A program made the position numbers and the translations under genes. From the NCBI GenBank assembly GCA_002451855.1, contig DKDS01000053.1, forward strand, positions 7,838 to 22,335: DNA of 14,498 nt. The letters run 5' to 3'. This DNA is from Ruminococcaceae bacterium UBA6842 (GTDB lineage Bacteria > Bacillota > Clostridia > Oscillospirales > Acutalibacteraceae). This document shows, in pieces, positions 1 to 6,137 of the stretch. The notes beneath the pieces were generated by a model. That model saw only the letters and a program-made list of their open reading frames with translations, was not told the DNA's origin and did not search any database. Positions within the stretch are counted from its first letter, which is position 1. Every line of letters starts with the position of its first letter.

Positions 1-586
1 CGCCCGCCGCATTCGTGTTTTTCAATGTAAGAGAAAAGCCTGCGATAACAATGACGAGAACCAACAGTATCGGCATCATAAACTTAGATACACGCTCAAT
101 TCCGCCCTGAACTCCCTTATAAACCACAAAAGCAGTCACCGCCATAAATACAACGGCGAAAATCACAGGCGAGGTCGGTGAGGAAATAAATCCTGTGAAA
201 CAGTTATCCGCAGCCGCCTCTTCGGCTTGACCTGTCAGGTACATAACGGCATATTTTGTAATCCATCCGCCGATAACGGCATAATAGGTCATAATAATTA
301 CCGGAACCAAAAAAGTCAGCACGCCCAAAAACTTGAATTTCGGATTCATTTGTGTATAAGCACCGATAGCACTCTTTCCGGTACGGCGACCTATGGCAAT
401 ATCGGAAGTGAGCAAAGTAAAACCGAAAGTAAGGACAAGTAGAAGATAGATAATCAAAAATAATCCGCCGCCGTCCTTTGCGGCAAGGTACGGAAATCTC
501 CACAGGTTGCCGACGCCGACGGCACTTCCCGCTGCGGCAAGTACAAATCCGAGCTGTCCTGAAAAATGATTCTTTTTTTTCTCCAT
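1..586 (-). CDS. NSS-family sodium-dependent symporter, N-terminal part
   Basis: N-terminal 195 codons of a sodium:neurotransmitter-type symporter; the gene runs off the left edge, so about the last 250 residues of a typical ~440-residue bacterial member are missing. The start (MEKKKNHFSGQLGF) is set by an AGGAG at 596-600, 9 bases upstream. Residues 13-35 contain the family signature around GSAVGVGNLWRFPY, the unwound TM1 that carries the Na+ and substrate sites in LeuT-fold transporters. Hydrophobic stretches follow for TM2 (about 41-63), TM3 (about 88-110) and further helices. The family imports amino acids or related amines with Na+ across the cytoplasmic membrane; the substrate cannot be read from this fragment. 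It diverges from the LysR gene at 711, its likely regulator. Confidence 0.9.
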   Translation of the reverse strand, partial: MEKKKNHFSGQLGFVLAAAGSAVGVGNLWRFPYLAAKDGGGLFLIIYLLLVLTFGFTLLTSDIAIGRRTGKSAIGAYTQMNPKFKFLGVLTFLVPVIIMTYYAVIGGWITKYAVMYLTGQAEEAAADNCFTGFISSPTSPVIFAVVFMAVTAFVVYKGVQGGIERVSKFMMPILLVLVIVIAGFSLTLKNTNAAG

Positions 587-612
587 AAAACATATCTCCT
601 ACACAAAATAGC

Positions 613-640
613 TTGAAAAAATGATAGCATGCGATATAAT
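613..640 (+). promoter_or_regulatory. Sigma-A-type promoter of the LysR gene
   Basis: TTGAAA (613-618) and a perfect TATAAT (635-640) are 16 bases apart on the plus strand, about 65 bases upstream of the LysR start at 711. A GCATGC dyad at 627-632, inside ATAGCATGCGAT (10 of 12 positions symmetric), sits between the two hexamers. It is a candidate binding site for the LysR protein itself. Confidence 0.6.
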
Positions 641-649
641 ATAAGTCAA
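621..649 (-). promoter_or_regulatory. Sigma-A-type promoter of the NSS symporter
   Basis: On the minus strand TTGACT (644-649) is followed after 17 bases by TATCAT (621-626). This is a near-consensus housekeeping promoter placed for a leader of roughly 30 bases before the symporter start. It overlaps the oppositely directed LysR promoter almost completely. Read from sequence; transcription is inferred. Confidence 0.6.
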
Positions 650-710
650 GATAATGTTTTTACTGTTTGTCATTAAAAAAATTAATATTATTATCAAGTT
701 GAGGATTATT

Positions 711-1589
711 ATGCGTGAATTACAGGATAAATATGAAATCTTTTTGAAAATCTGCGAAACGGGAAGCTTTTCAAAAGCGGCGGAATCGTTGAATTATACG
801 CAATCCGCAATAAGTCAGATGATGGCAGGCTTGGAGGGAGAGCTTGGAGTTAAGCTTTTTGCCCGTATGAAAAAAGGAGTTATTTTAACTGATAGCGGAA
901 GCAGACTGCTTCCTTATATCCGCGAAATGGTCAATCAGAAGGACAAACTTCGCCAAGCAGCGTTTAATATCAACAACAAAATCGAAGGAAAGCTGCGAAT
1001 CGGTACATTTTCAAGTGCAACCGCACTTTGGATGCCGCAGGTAATTCGTTTTTTCAAAGAAAAATATCCAAAGGTTGATATCCAGATTCTCGACGGAAAT
1101 TATGATGAAATCCGAAATTGGATCATTCACGGGCAGGTAGACTGTGGCTTTTTGTCTTATATCGTTGCGGAAAATCTGGGCTTTACGCCGCTGTTTAAAG
1201 ACCCCCTTTACGCTGTTATGCCGGAAGGACATCCTTTGTCGGCAAAAGATACGGTTACGCTAAATGAATTACTGCAATATCCGTTTATCATTGAGACACC
1301 CGGCTGTGATAATGATATTCAACATCTTTTAGATATCTGTACAGAACAACCTAAAATATCATACAGCTTCCGAGATGATACACTTATAATGGCGTTTGTA
1401 AAAAACGGTCTGGGCGTAACTGTTTCACAGGAACTTGTTATTAAAGCATTTCCCAGCGATGGCGTTGTTGTGAGACCTCTTACCCCCGAATGTCATCGAA
1501 CGATTGGTTTGGCATTTTCAAAATCCGCAGGCTCGGTAATTTTGAAAATACTGTTAGGGTACCTTGAGGAAAACTTCGTCAATATATAA
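711..1589 (+). CDS. LysR-family transcriptional regulator
   Basis: A 292-residue protein of normal LysR length. Residues 1-60 form the winged helix-turn-helix (FLKICETGSFSKAAESLNYT and QSAISQMMAGLEGELGVKLF). A linker helix follows, then a periplasmic-binding-protein-like effector domain from about residue 88 (GKLRIGTFSSATALWMPQVI). The ATG at 711 is chosen because GAGG (701-704) lies 6 bases upstream and the HTH then starts at the family's usual place. An upstream in-frame ATG at 654 would add 19 unrelated hydrophobic/basic residues and lacks a ribosome binding site. The gene is divergent from the NSS symporter with overlapping promoters, the classic LysR-target arrangement, so control of that symporter by an amino-acid-like effector is inferred. 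Confidence 0.93.
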   Translation: MRELQDKYEIFLKICETGSFSKAAESLNYTQSAISQMMAGLEGELGVKLFARMKKGVILTDSGSRLLPYIREMVNQKDKLRQAAFNINNKIEGKLRIGTFSSATALWMPQVIRFFKEKYPKVDIQILDGNYDEIRNWIIHGQVDCGFLSYIVAENLGFTPLFKDPLYAVMPEGHPLSAKDTVTLNELLQYPFIIETPGCDNDIQHLLDICTEQPKISYSFRDDTLIMAFVKNGLGVTVSQELVIKAFPSDGVVVRPLTPECHRTIGLAFSKSAGSVILKILLGYLEENFVNI

Positions 1590-1711
1590 GTGTGCCTTTT
1601 TCGTTATATTCGGTTGTACCAACGGTAGTAACACACAATATGACTGCCCTGATTTTTTCACATTTATATACTCCGATATTTTAACCATATTGCCAAAATG
1701 ACTATAAACAA

Positions 1712-1747
1712 TACCGCCTTACAGAACCCAATTTCTGTAAGACGGTA
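1712..1747 (+). terminator. Stem-loop downstream of the LysR gene
   Basis: TACCG and CTTACAGAA pair with TTCTGTAAG and CGGTA, giving 14 base pairs with a single C/A mismatch and a six-base loop (CCCAAT). T-rich sequence follows on the plus strand (TTATTTTA near 1759) rather than an immediate U-tract. It is the only strong hairpin between the LysR and ypeB genes, which converge on it, so it may stop transcription from either side. The rest of 1590-1865 shows no gene. Confidence 0.45.
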
Positions 1748-1865
1748 ATTTCATCGGTTATTTTATGAGAGTGTCCTTATGTGAGCCCGGCTTTTTCAAG
1801 CGTTTTGTAGGATTTTATTAACGCCCTGTCACACTAACCACATACAAAATTGCGATTTTTAAATT

Positions 1866-3194
1866 TTATTTTGTAAGCGTTCCGCCGTCGCTTTTAAGCA
1901 AAATCAGAATATCCTCTTCCTCGCCCGTAACCGCGTTTATATAAACCAGTATTTCCTGCCCGTCCTCTGCCGTGCAGACAAATTCGTAGCATCTGACCTC
2001 GCCGCCGCTTTTGGTTGGAATTAAAGCCAGCGCGGTTTCCCTTATCGAAAGCCTTGAGCTGACCTTTGCCGCCGCATCCTCCGCACTTACCGCAGGGGTT
2101 TCAAAGGCTCTGTCTGTATGGTTGGAAAGATATCCGCCCGTTTCATAAAGCATTATTTCGCCGTTATCCATCGCAACGCCAACCTTTACAAGGTCGGTAT
2201 AGCAAATCGTCTGCCCGTCAAGATAAGCGAAGCTTATTACGCAAACTCCCTCGTCGGTAAAATAGTAGGTTTCGGTAAATCCGCTCATACCTATTTTTTC
2301 AAGAAATCTTCTTGCTTTGTCAAGCGCCTGACGGTGTTCAAGCACATAATCGCCGATATTTCTGCTTTTTCTCATATAAAGAGGATATCCGCCTGCCTCG
2401 GTTATGCTTACCGTCGTATCGCCGGAAGAAAATCGGTACGCCGGAATTTTACCGCCCGTTTTTTCCTCATAAACGATTTTTTCTCTGTCGATTCCCGTAA
2501 TCTCCGCTGCTTTTACCTGCGCCGCCGTCTCGCTCACCTTTTCGGCGTTCTTCAGCATAACGGGTTCCTTTTCAAGAATATGGTCGGAATACGGTCCGTC
2601 GTATACAAGCGTGGGATAATCGGTAAGACTGCTTTCAATATCGCCGAGCGAGCTTGCCGGCGCACCGCCGTCCGCCGTGTCATCAAGCTTTTTATTAAGC
2701 TCCGCCGCCCATTTTTCGGGTGCCGAATAAGAAATATCGGAATTCTTTATCGTATCTGTAATTATCTGCGCCGTACTCTTTAAAAGCTCAATATTGCCGC
2801 TGAATTCATCGTTCGGCTGATTGCCCGAAATAAGGCTCTTTGACACCGACATAGCATAATTTCCGACCTGTGAGAGAAAACGGTTAAGCACCGTAAGCTC
2901 ACCGTCGCCGCTCGGAAGTAAGGCAAGAGCGTTTTTTGCGTTTTCCGATTCTGTAAGCAGCTGTGCCGCCATATTGCTCATTTGCTTTGCGGAGTTTACA
3001 TACTGCACCTTTTCGAGAGCCAATGAAATATTATTCATACTTTCGGAAAGCTCGTTTAAGGACCGTGAATAATTGTTTTGTATTTCAAGGCGGTATTTTT
3101 TTAGCTCCATACGGCTTTTAAGCGCAAAGCCGCCGGCGGCGAGTGCGGCGGCAACGCAAAAGGATATAATTCTTACTGTGTTTCGTCTGTTCAT
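1866..3194 (-). CDS. ypeB: Germination protein YpeB
   Basis: A 442-residue protein with an N-terminal signal anchor (about residues 7-24). A long helical segment follows (about 30-230, including NNYSRSLNELSESMNNISLA and the LSQVGNYAMSVSKSL stretch characteristic of YpeB). The C-terminal half contains repeated PepSY-like units (about 230-440, with YPLYMRKSRNIGDYVLEHRQ and YINAVTGEEEDIL). In Bacillus, YpeB sits in the spore inner membrane or cortex and is mutually required with the lytic transglycosylase SleB for cortex breakdown at germination. The start has GGAGGG (3201-3206) 6 bases upstream. Length matches the family. Unusually, sleB is not adjacent: the neighbour upstream is a surface LRR gene separated by a terminator. 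It shows that the organism is a spore-former. Confidence 0.9.
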   Translation of the reverse strand: MNRRNTVRIISFCVAAALAAGGFALKSRMELKKYRLEIQNNYSRSLNELSESMNNISLALEKVQYVNSAKQMSNMAAQLLTESENAKNALALLPSGDGELTVLNRFLSQVGNYAMSVSKSLISGNQPNDEFSGNIELLKSTAQIITDTIKNSDISYSAPEKWAAELNKKLDDTADGGAPASSLGDIESSLTDYPTLVYDGPYSDHILEKEPVMLKNAEKVSETAAQVKAAEITGIDREKIVYEEKTGGKIPAYRFSSGDTTVSITEAGGYPLYMRKSRNIGDYVLEHRQALDKARRFLEKIGMSGFTETYYFTDEGVCVISFAYLDGQTICYTDLVKVGVAMDNGEIMLYETGGYLSNHTDRAFETPAVSAEDAAAKVSSRLSIRETALALIPTKSGGEVRCYEFVCTAEDGQEILVYINAVTGEEEDILILLKSDGGTLTK

Positions 3195-3271
3195 ACATTT
3201 CCCTCCGATTTACAGTATTATTTCCATAATTTGAAGAAATAACAGGGAAATTTATGAAAACCGTTTTGCAA

Positions 3272-3299
3272 ATCGGGGCTGCCTTGCGGCAACCCCGAT
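3272..3299 (-). terminator. Intrinsic terminator of the LRR operon
   Basis: On the minus strand a 12-base-pair stem (ATCGGGG and TGCC with their complements, joined by one T/G wobble pair) closes a GCAA tetraloop of the stable GNRA type. A broken T-rich run follows. On the plus strand the wobble becomes a C/A mismatch, so the minus orientation is favoured. It lies just after the stop of the LRR gene at 3309 and before ypeB, separating the two transcripts. Confidence 0.7.
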
Positions 3300-3308
3300 A
3301 AATTGTTT

Positions 3309-5129
3309 TTATTTTCTTTTCTTTTTAATTACTACAAACGAAACTACTCCGCCTATAAGCGCTACCGCACAAACCGCAATTGTTATATAAACTGCCGTGT
3401 TGTTTTTTTCGGGTTTTTCGAGTGTTATGTCATCTTCGGTCTTACTCGCGATTTCGCCGTCCCCTAATTTGCAAATCGCGTAATTGCCGAGTTCGTTAAG
3501 CTTGGCGGAAAGTGTGTGACCGTCCTCCGAAATTTCACAGTCAAGCTTCTCGCTTGTGCCGTCCGACTTTATTAAATAAAGTGCAATGTCTCTACCGTAG
3601 CCGTCGGGAATATTGAAAGTTGCGGCAATTTCACCGTTAGGCGTTACCTCTGCACCGTTTAATAATGCCTTAATATTATAAAGCTTAAATTCATTACATA
3701 TGTCTTTAAGGATATTATTTGCCGAATCAAATATCGGATTGTCAGTCTTTATTTCCTCAACCGTCAGTTCCGTTCCGGCGGGAAATACGCCCTCATTCAC
3801 CTTTGAAAGTGTACCCGTTGTGTCATTTGCGGAGAAATTTTTTGATACATCATTATCGTCTTTCGGATTGTTTAAATTTTGTTTTTTTTCATCATATAGA
3901 GTTGTATTGTCAGAATCTTCGATATATTTAACATGTATGCCGTTTTTTTCTGCAAACAGATCTGCTACACTTGATTTATATGTAAGTATTGTAAGACCTT
4001 TATTACATTCAGAAAAAACTTCGTCTCCTATACTTGTCACACTTTTTGGTATTGTTATATTTGTAAGACTTTTGCACCCATAAAACGAATAATTGCCTAT
4101 TCCTGTAATCGTTTCAGGCAATCTTATACTTTCAAGCTCTTGAAAATCCGAAAATGAAAGCTCGCTTATATAATAAGTTTTTTCATCAAGTGTAACCTTT
4201 TTGATTTTTTGATAATTTGCAAAAACATCCTTTAAGTTGCCGATTAAATTTTGAGATACAGTAATATCACTTATATTATCGCAAGCAGAAAAAGCCCCGT
4301 TGCCTATGTTTATAACATTATTAGGTATCTTTACATTCGTGAGATTTTTACAACCTGAAAAAGCATTAACTCCTATACTCGTAACACTGTCAGGTATTGT
4401 TACACTTTTAAGTCCTAAGCATTCCTGAAAAACATTATTTCCTATGCTTGTAACACTATTGGGTATAGAAATATCCGTAAGTTTTGTGCAACCATAAAAA
4501 ACTCCATTTGCAATATTTTTTAAATTGTTAGATATAGTCACATTTGTAAGATTTTTACAATCATAAAAGGCAAAATCACCTATGCTTGTAACGCTATTAG
4601 GTATGACTATGCTATTAAGTCCTGTACAATTCCGAAAAGCAAGACTGTGTATGCTTGTAACGCTATTAGGTATGATTATGTTTGCAAGCCCTGTGCAATT
4701 CCAAAAAGCATAATCGCCTATACTTGTGACGCTATTAGGTACGGTTATGCTCGTGAGTCCTGTGCAACCGTAAAAGGCATAATAGCCTACGCTCGTAACA
4801 CTGTCCGATATAGTTATATTTGTAAGTCCCGCGCAACCGTAAAAAGCATAGTTGCCTATATTTGTTACACCGTTTTTAATAATAACCTCTGTTATATTCT
4901 TTCTATATCTAACGCTATATCTAACGCAAGGTGAAGACTCTGTCGGCGTATAATCTCTCATTTTCCCGTTACCGCTTATGGTAAGCACCGTTCCGTCAAG
5001 CGTCCATGTGTAATCGCCGGTAGTTACGCTTGTAGCCGCACTTGCGGTTATACTGAATAGTCCCATTGGTACAATGGATAAAATCAGTATAACAGATAAT
5101 AAAAAAGCTAAAAGCTTTTTAAGTTTCAT
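3309..5129 (-). CDS. BspA-like LRR_5 surface protein, membrane anchored
   Basis: A 606-residue exported protein. MKLKKLLAFLLSVILILS and a following ASA/A site form a signal peptide. After about 60 residues come roughly 13 leucine-rich units of about 23 residues with the BspA (Treponema pallidum LRR) pattern, for example VTSIGDYAFWNCTGL and IPNSVTSIG. Two central units are degenerate. A spacer with charged residues leads to a beta-rich domain (about 430-565), then a C-terminal TM helix (about 580-600) ending in KKKRK. No LPXTG motif is present, so anchoring is by the membrane. BspA-like repeats mediate binding to host proteins or other cells in characterised members; the ligand here is unknown. 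The start at 5129 is chosen because the signal peptide begins there, GGGGAG (5140-5145) is 10 bases upstream, and it overlaps the preceding stop by 11 bases. Starts at 5147 and 5192 are possible but would lengthen the signal region atypically. Confidence 0.85.
   Translation of the reverse strand: MKLKKLLAFLLSVILILSIVPMGLFSITASAATSVTTGDYTWTLDGTVLTISGNGKMRDYTPTESSPCVRYSVRYRKNITEVIIKNGVTNIGNYAFYGCAGLTNITISDSVTSVGYYAFYGCTGLTSITVPNSVTSIGDYAFWNCTGLANIIIPNSVTSIHSLAFRNCTGLNSIVIPNSVTSIGDFAFYDCKNLTNVTISNNLKNIANGVFYGCTKLTDISIPNSVTSIGNNVFQECLGLKSVTIPDSVTSIGVNAFSGCKNLTNVKIPNNVINIGNGAFSACDNISDITVSQNLIGNLKDVFANYQKIKKVTLDEKTYYISELSFSDFQELESIRLPETITGIGNYSFYGCKSLTNITIPKSVTSIGDEVFSECNKGLTILTYKSSVADLFAEKNGIHVKYIEDSDNTTLYDEKKQNLNNPKDDNDVSKNFSANDTTGTLSKVNEGVFPAGTELTVEEIKTDNPIFDSANNILKDICNEFKLYNIKALLNGAEVTPNGEIAATFNIPDGYGRDIALYLIKSDGTSEKLDCEISEDGHTLSAKLNELGNYAICKLGDGEIASKTEDDITLEKPEKNNTAVYITIAVCAVALIGGVVSFVVIKKKRK
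3960..4980 (-). repeat. Tandem ~69-bp LRR-coding repeats
   Basis: Within the surface-protein gene the DNA repeats with a period of about 69 bases, one LRR of 23 codons each. Near-identical segments such as CTTGTAACGCTATTAGGTAT (plus-strand reading) recur around 4590, 4660 and 4720. Units in the central part (about 4190-4300) have diverged. Such arrays can gain or lose whole units by recombination or slippage while staying in frame. Confidence 0.75.
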
Positions 5130-5439
5130 CCTGTTCAAACTCCCCATTCTTTTTTTGAGAAAGACTTTTAATTTTTTTGACAAAAGCATCAATACAATCC
5201 ATATCGTAACCCTCTGTCAATGCTTTTTTAAAGTCGTCATTACAATTTTTTATTGTATTGAAAAGCTCGGTTTCTTCCGCTTTGTTAATTAAATCACGAC
5301 TTTGTAAACCGGATAAGCCTGACGCAATTTCGTTTTTGAAATTCAAAACAATACTGTCTGCCGAAATAATGTTCCAATCACCGCCCGCAAATTTATTTAT
5401 GCAATTTTCCAAAGTCATAGCTTTCATATGCGTATCCAT
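5119..5439 (-). CDS. Small hypothetical protein, operon partner of the LRR gene
   Basis: A 106-residue, soluble, mostly helical and Lys/Asn-rich protein with no signal peptide or TM segment; I do not recognise the family. AGAGG lies about 6 bases upstream of the ATG at 5439, and a second possible start (MKAMTLEN) is at 5424. It begins 11 bases after the stop of the 118-residue gene. Its own stop overlaps the LRR gene's start by 11 bases (GGATGAAACTTAA carries both signals), so translational coupling is likely. The C-terminal half (KALTEGYDMDCIDAFVKKIK) reads like an amphipathic helical domain. Coding status rests on ribosome binding site, spacing and operon layout, not on homology. Confidence 0.7.
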   Translation of the reverse strand: MDTHMKAMTLENCINKFAGGDWNIISADSIVLNFKNEIASGLSGLQSRDLINKAEETELFNTIKNCNDDFKKALTEGYDMDCIDAFVKKIKSLSQKKNGEFEQDET

Positions 5440-5450
5440 ATTTTTACCTC

Positions 5451-5807
5451 TTATTCAATGTTAAGCTCGCTTCTTAAATCGGCGTTGTAATTTTTAATTA
5501 CGCGATTTGCAGCCATTTTCAATTGGTAGTTATTAGCTTGAGTTCTCGTTTCAAAATGTTCGGTATTTGAAAATTTAAAAATTGAAACAGGTTTTCCTTT
5601 ATCATTTAACCCTATGATTACTTTGCTTTTGATTTCTTCCTCTCCTTTTTCATTCAAAAATGATTTGAACTTTTTTATACCCGCTAAAGCTGCGTCTTTG
5701 CTTTTGTAATTTCCGGATTTTGCAACATAAAATTCATTGCTGTTATTAGGTAATAATTCAAAACGCCATTGTTCCTCTTTAACCAATCGGTATTTGTATT
5801 TTCCCAT
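5451..5807 (-). CDS. Small protein with a YegP/DUF1508-like N-terminal half
   Basis: A 118-residue, basic, soluble protein. Residues 13-53 (WRFELLPNNSNEFYVAKSGN then YKSKDAALAGIKKFK) resemble one DUF1508/YegP unit: an aromatic-rich strand pair, then a Y-x-SK-xxA-xxGI-xxxK helix. The second half (VIIGLNDKGKPVSIFKFS onward) is less clearly a second unit. YegP-like domains are small and have no firm biochemical role. The ATG at 5807 is preceded by AAAGGCGG (about 5820-5827), a one-mismatch ribosome binding site some 12 bases away. It is the first gene of the operon leading to the LRR protein. AT-rich composition sets it apart from the hydrogenase genes. Family assignment is from pattern memory and tentative. 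Confidence 0.65.
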   Translation of the reverse strand: MGKYKYRLVKEEQWRFELLPNNSNEFYVAKSGNYKSKDAALAGIKKFKSFLNEKGEEEIKSKVIIGLNDKGKPVSIFKFSNTEHFETRTQANNYQLKMAANRVIKNYNADLRSELNIE

Positions 5808-5811
5808 TTTA

Positions 5812-5862
5812 ATTTCTGACCGCCTTTCTCAAAAGGTATACCTTTTGACATAAGTCAGAAAT
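5812..5862 (-). promoter_or_regulatory. Nested inverted-repeat leader before the YegP-like gene
   Basis: ATTTCTGAC (5812-5820) and GTCAGAAAT (5854-5862) form a perfect 9-bp outer stem that encloses a perfect 20-base palindrome (5829-5848). In the minus-strand transcript the outer stem ends 4 bases before the start codon, and the ribosome binding site AAAGGCGG lies in the unpaired strip between the two stems. This could be a leader RNA that limits ribosome access, or a protein-binding DNA site; the sequence does not decide which. Confidence 0.5.
5829..5848. repeat. Perfect 20-base palindrome, copy 1
   Basis: TCAAAAGGTATACCTTTTGA is exactly self-complementary. The same 20 bases recur at 5964-5983, with centres 135 bases apart. 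No extended similarity surrounds the two copies. Possible roles are a dimeric repressor operator, a recombination site or a transcribed hairpin. Confidence 0.9.
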
Positions 5863-5915
5863 CAAGAATATTATTTGATTTGTGCTGTTTTAAGACTAAA
5901 AATCGGAAAAAAGTG

Positions 5916-5944
5916 TTGCAAAATAGGCTTTTCAGTGGTAAAAT
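5916..5944 (+). promoter_or_regulatory. Candidate promoter pointing away from the LRR operon
   Basis: TTGCAA (5916-5921) and TAAAAT (5939-5944) are 17 bases apart on the plus strand, inside the segment bounded by the two palindromes. Transcription from it would reach the second palindrome and its T-rich tail within about 10 bases. The minus-strand direction in the same segment shows only weaker elements (TAATAT near 5867-5872 without a clear -35). Evidence is motif match only. Confidence 0.35.
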
Positions 5945-5959
5945 AAGGTAAAAAATAAG

Positions 5960-5987
5960 TGGTTCAAAAGGTATACCTTTTGAACCA
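5960..5987 (+). repeat. Perfect 28-base palindrome, copy 2; possible terminator hairpin
   Basis: The 20-base core identical to copy 1 (5964-5983) is here flanked by TGGT and ACCA, making 28 bases of perfect self-complementarity. TTTGTTTTTTATA follows on the plus strand, and ACTTATTTTTTACC follows on the minus strand. As RNA it would form a 12-pair stem with a four-base loop before a U-rich run in either direction, so it could act as a bidirectional terminator as well as a DNA site. Confidence 0.7.
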
Positions 5988-6075
5988 TTTGTTTTTTATA
6001 CGCCTTAATTCGCAATTTTTCGGAATATTATTTTTGTTCGGTGCTTGACACCCGTACATATTCGTATTGCACATA

Positions 6076-6119
6076 AAAAAATCATCTCCCTTTCAAATAA
6101 TGCAGGAAGATGATTTTTT
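6076..6119 (-). terminator. Intrinsic terminator of the vanY-like/TSUP operon
   Basis: AAAAAATCATCTTCCT pairs with AGGGAGATGATTTTTT on the minus strand (16 pairs including one wobble) around a 12-base loop, with a run of seven Ts on the 3' side. It lies about 20 bases beyond the TSUP stop at 6138. The plus-strand version has only one mismatch and six Ts, so it may work both ways. Confidence 0.8.
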
Positions 6120-6137
6120 AAAATATAAACAGATCAA

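Noticed and set aside
204..593. 129-residue minus-strand frame with a start at 593
   Set aside because: It is a shifted frame of the NSS symporter. The true frame starts at 586 and carries the transporter signature; this one is Arg/Cys-rich and featureless.
2118..2783. 221-residue plus-strand frame opposite ypeB
   Set aside because: It is antisense to a clear YpeB coding sequence, lacks a ribosome binding site and is basic low-information sequence produced by the opposite-strand codon bias.
4647..4934. 95-residue plus-strand frame with internal repeats
   Set aside because: Its repeats are the reverse of the 69-bp LRR units of the surface-protein gene, and no ribosome binding site or family match is visible.
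6045..6070. TTGACA at 6045-6050 as a plus-strand promoter
   Set aside because: The nearest -10-like hexamer (TATTGC) is only 14 bases away and no plus-strand gene follows.
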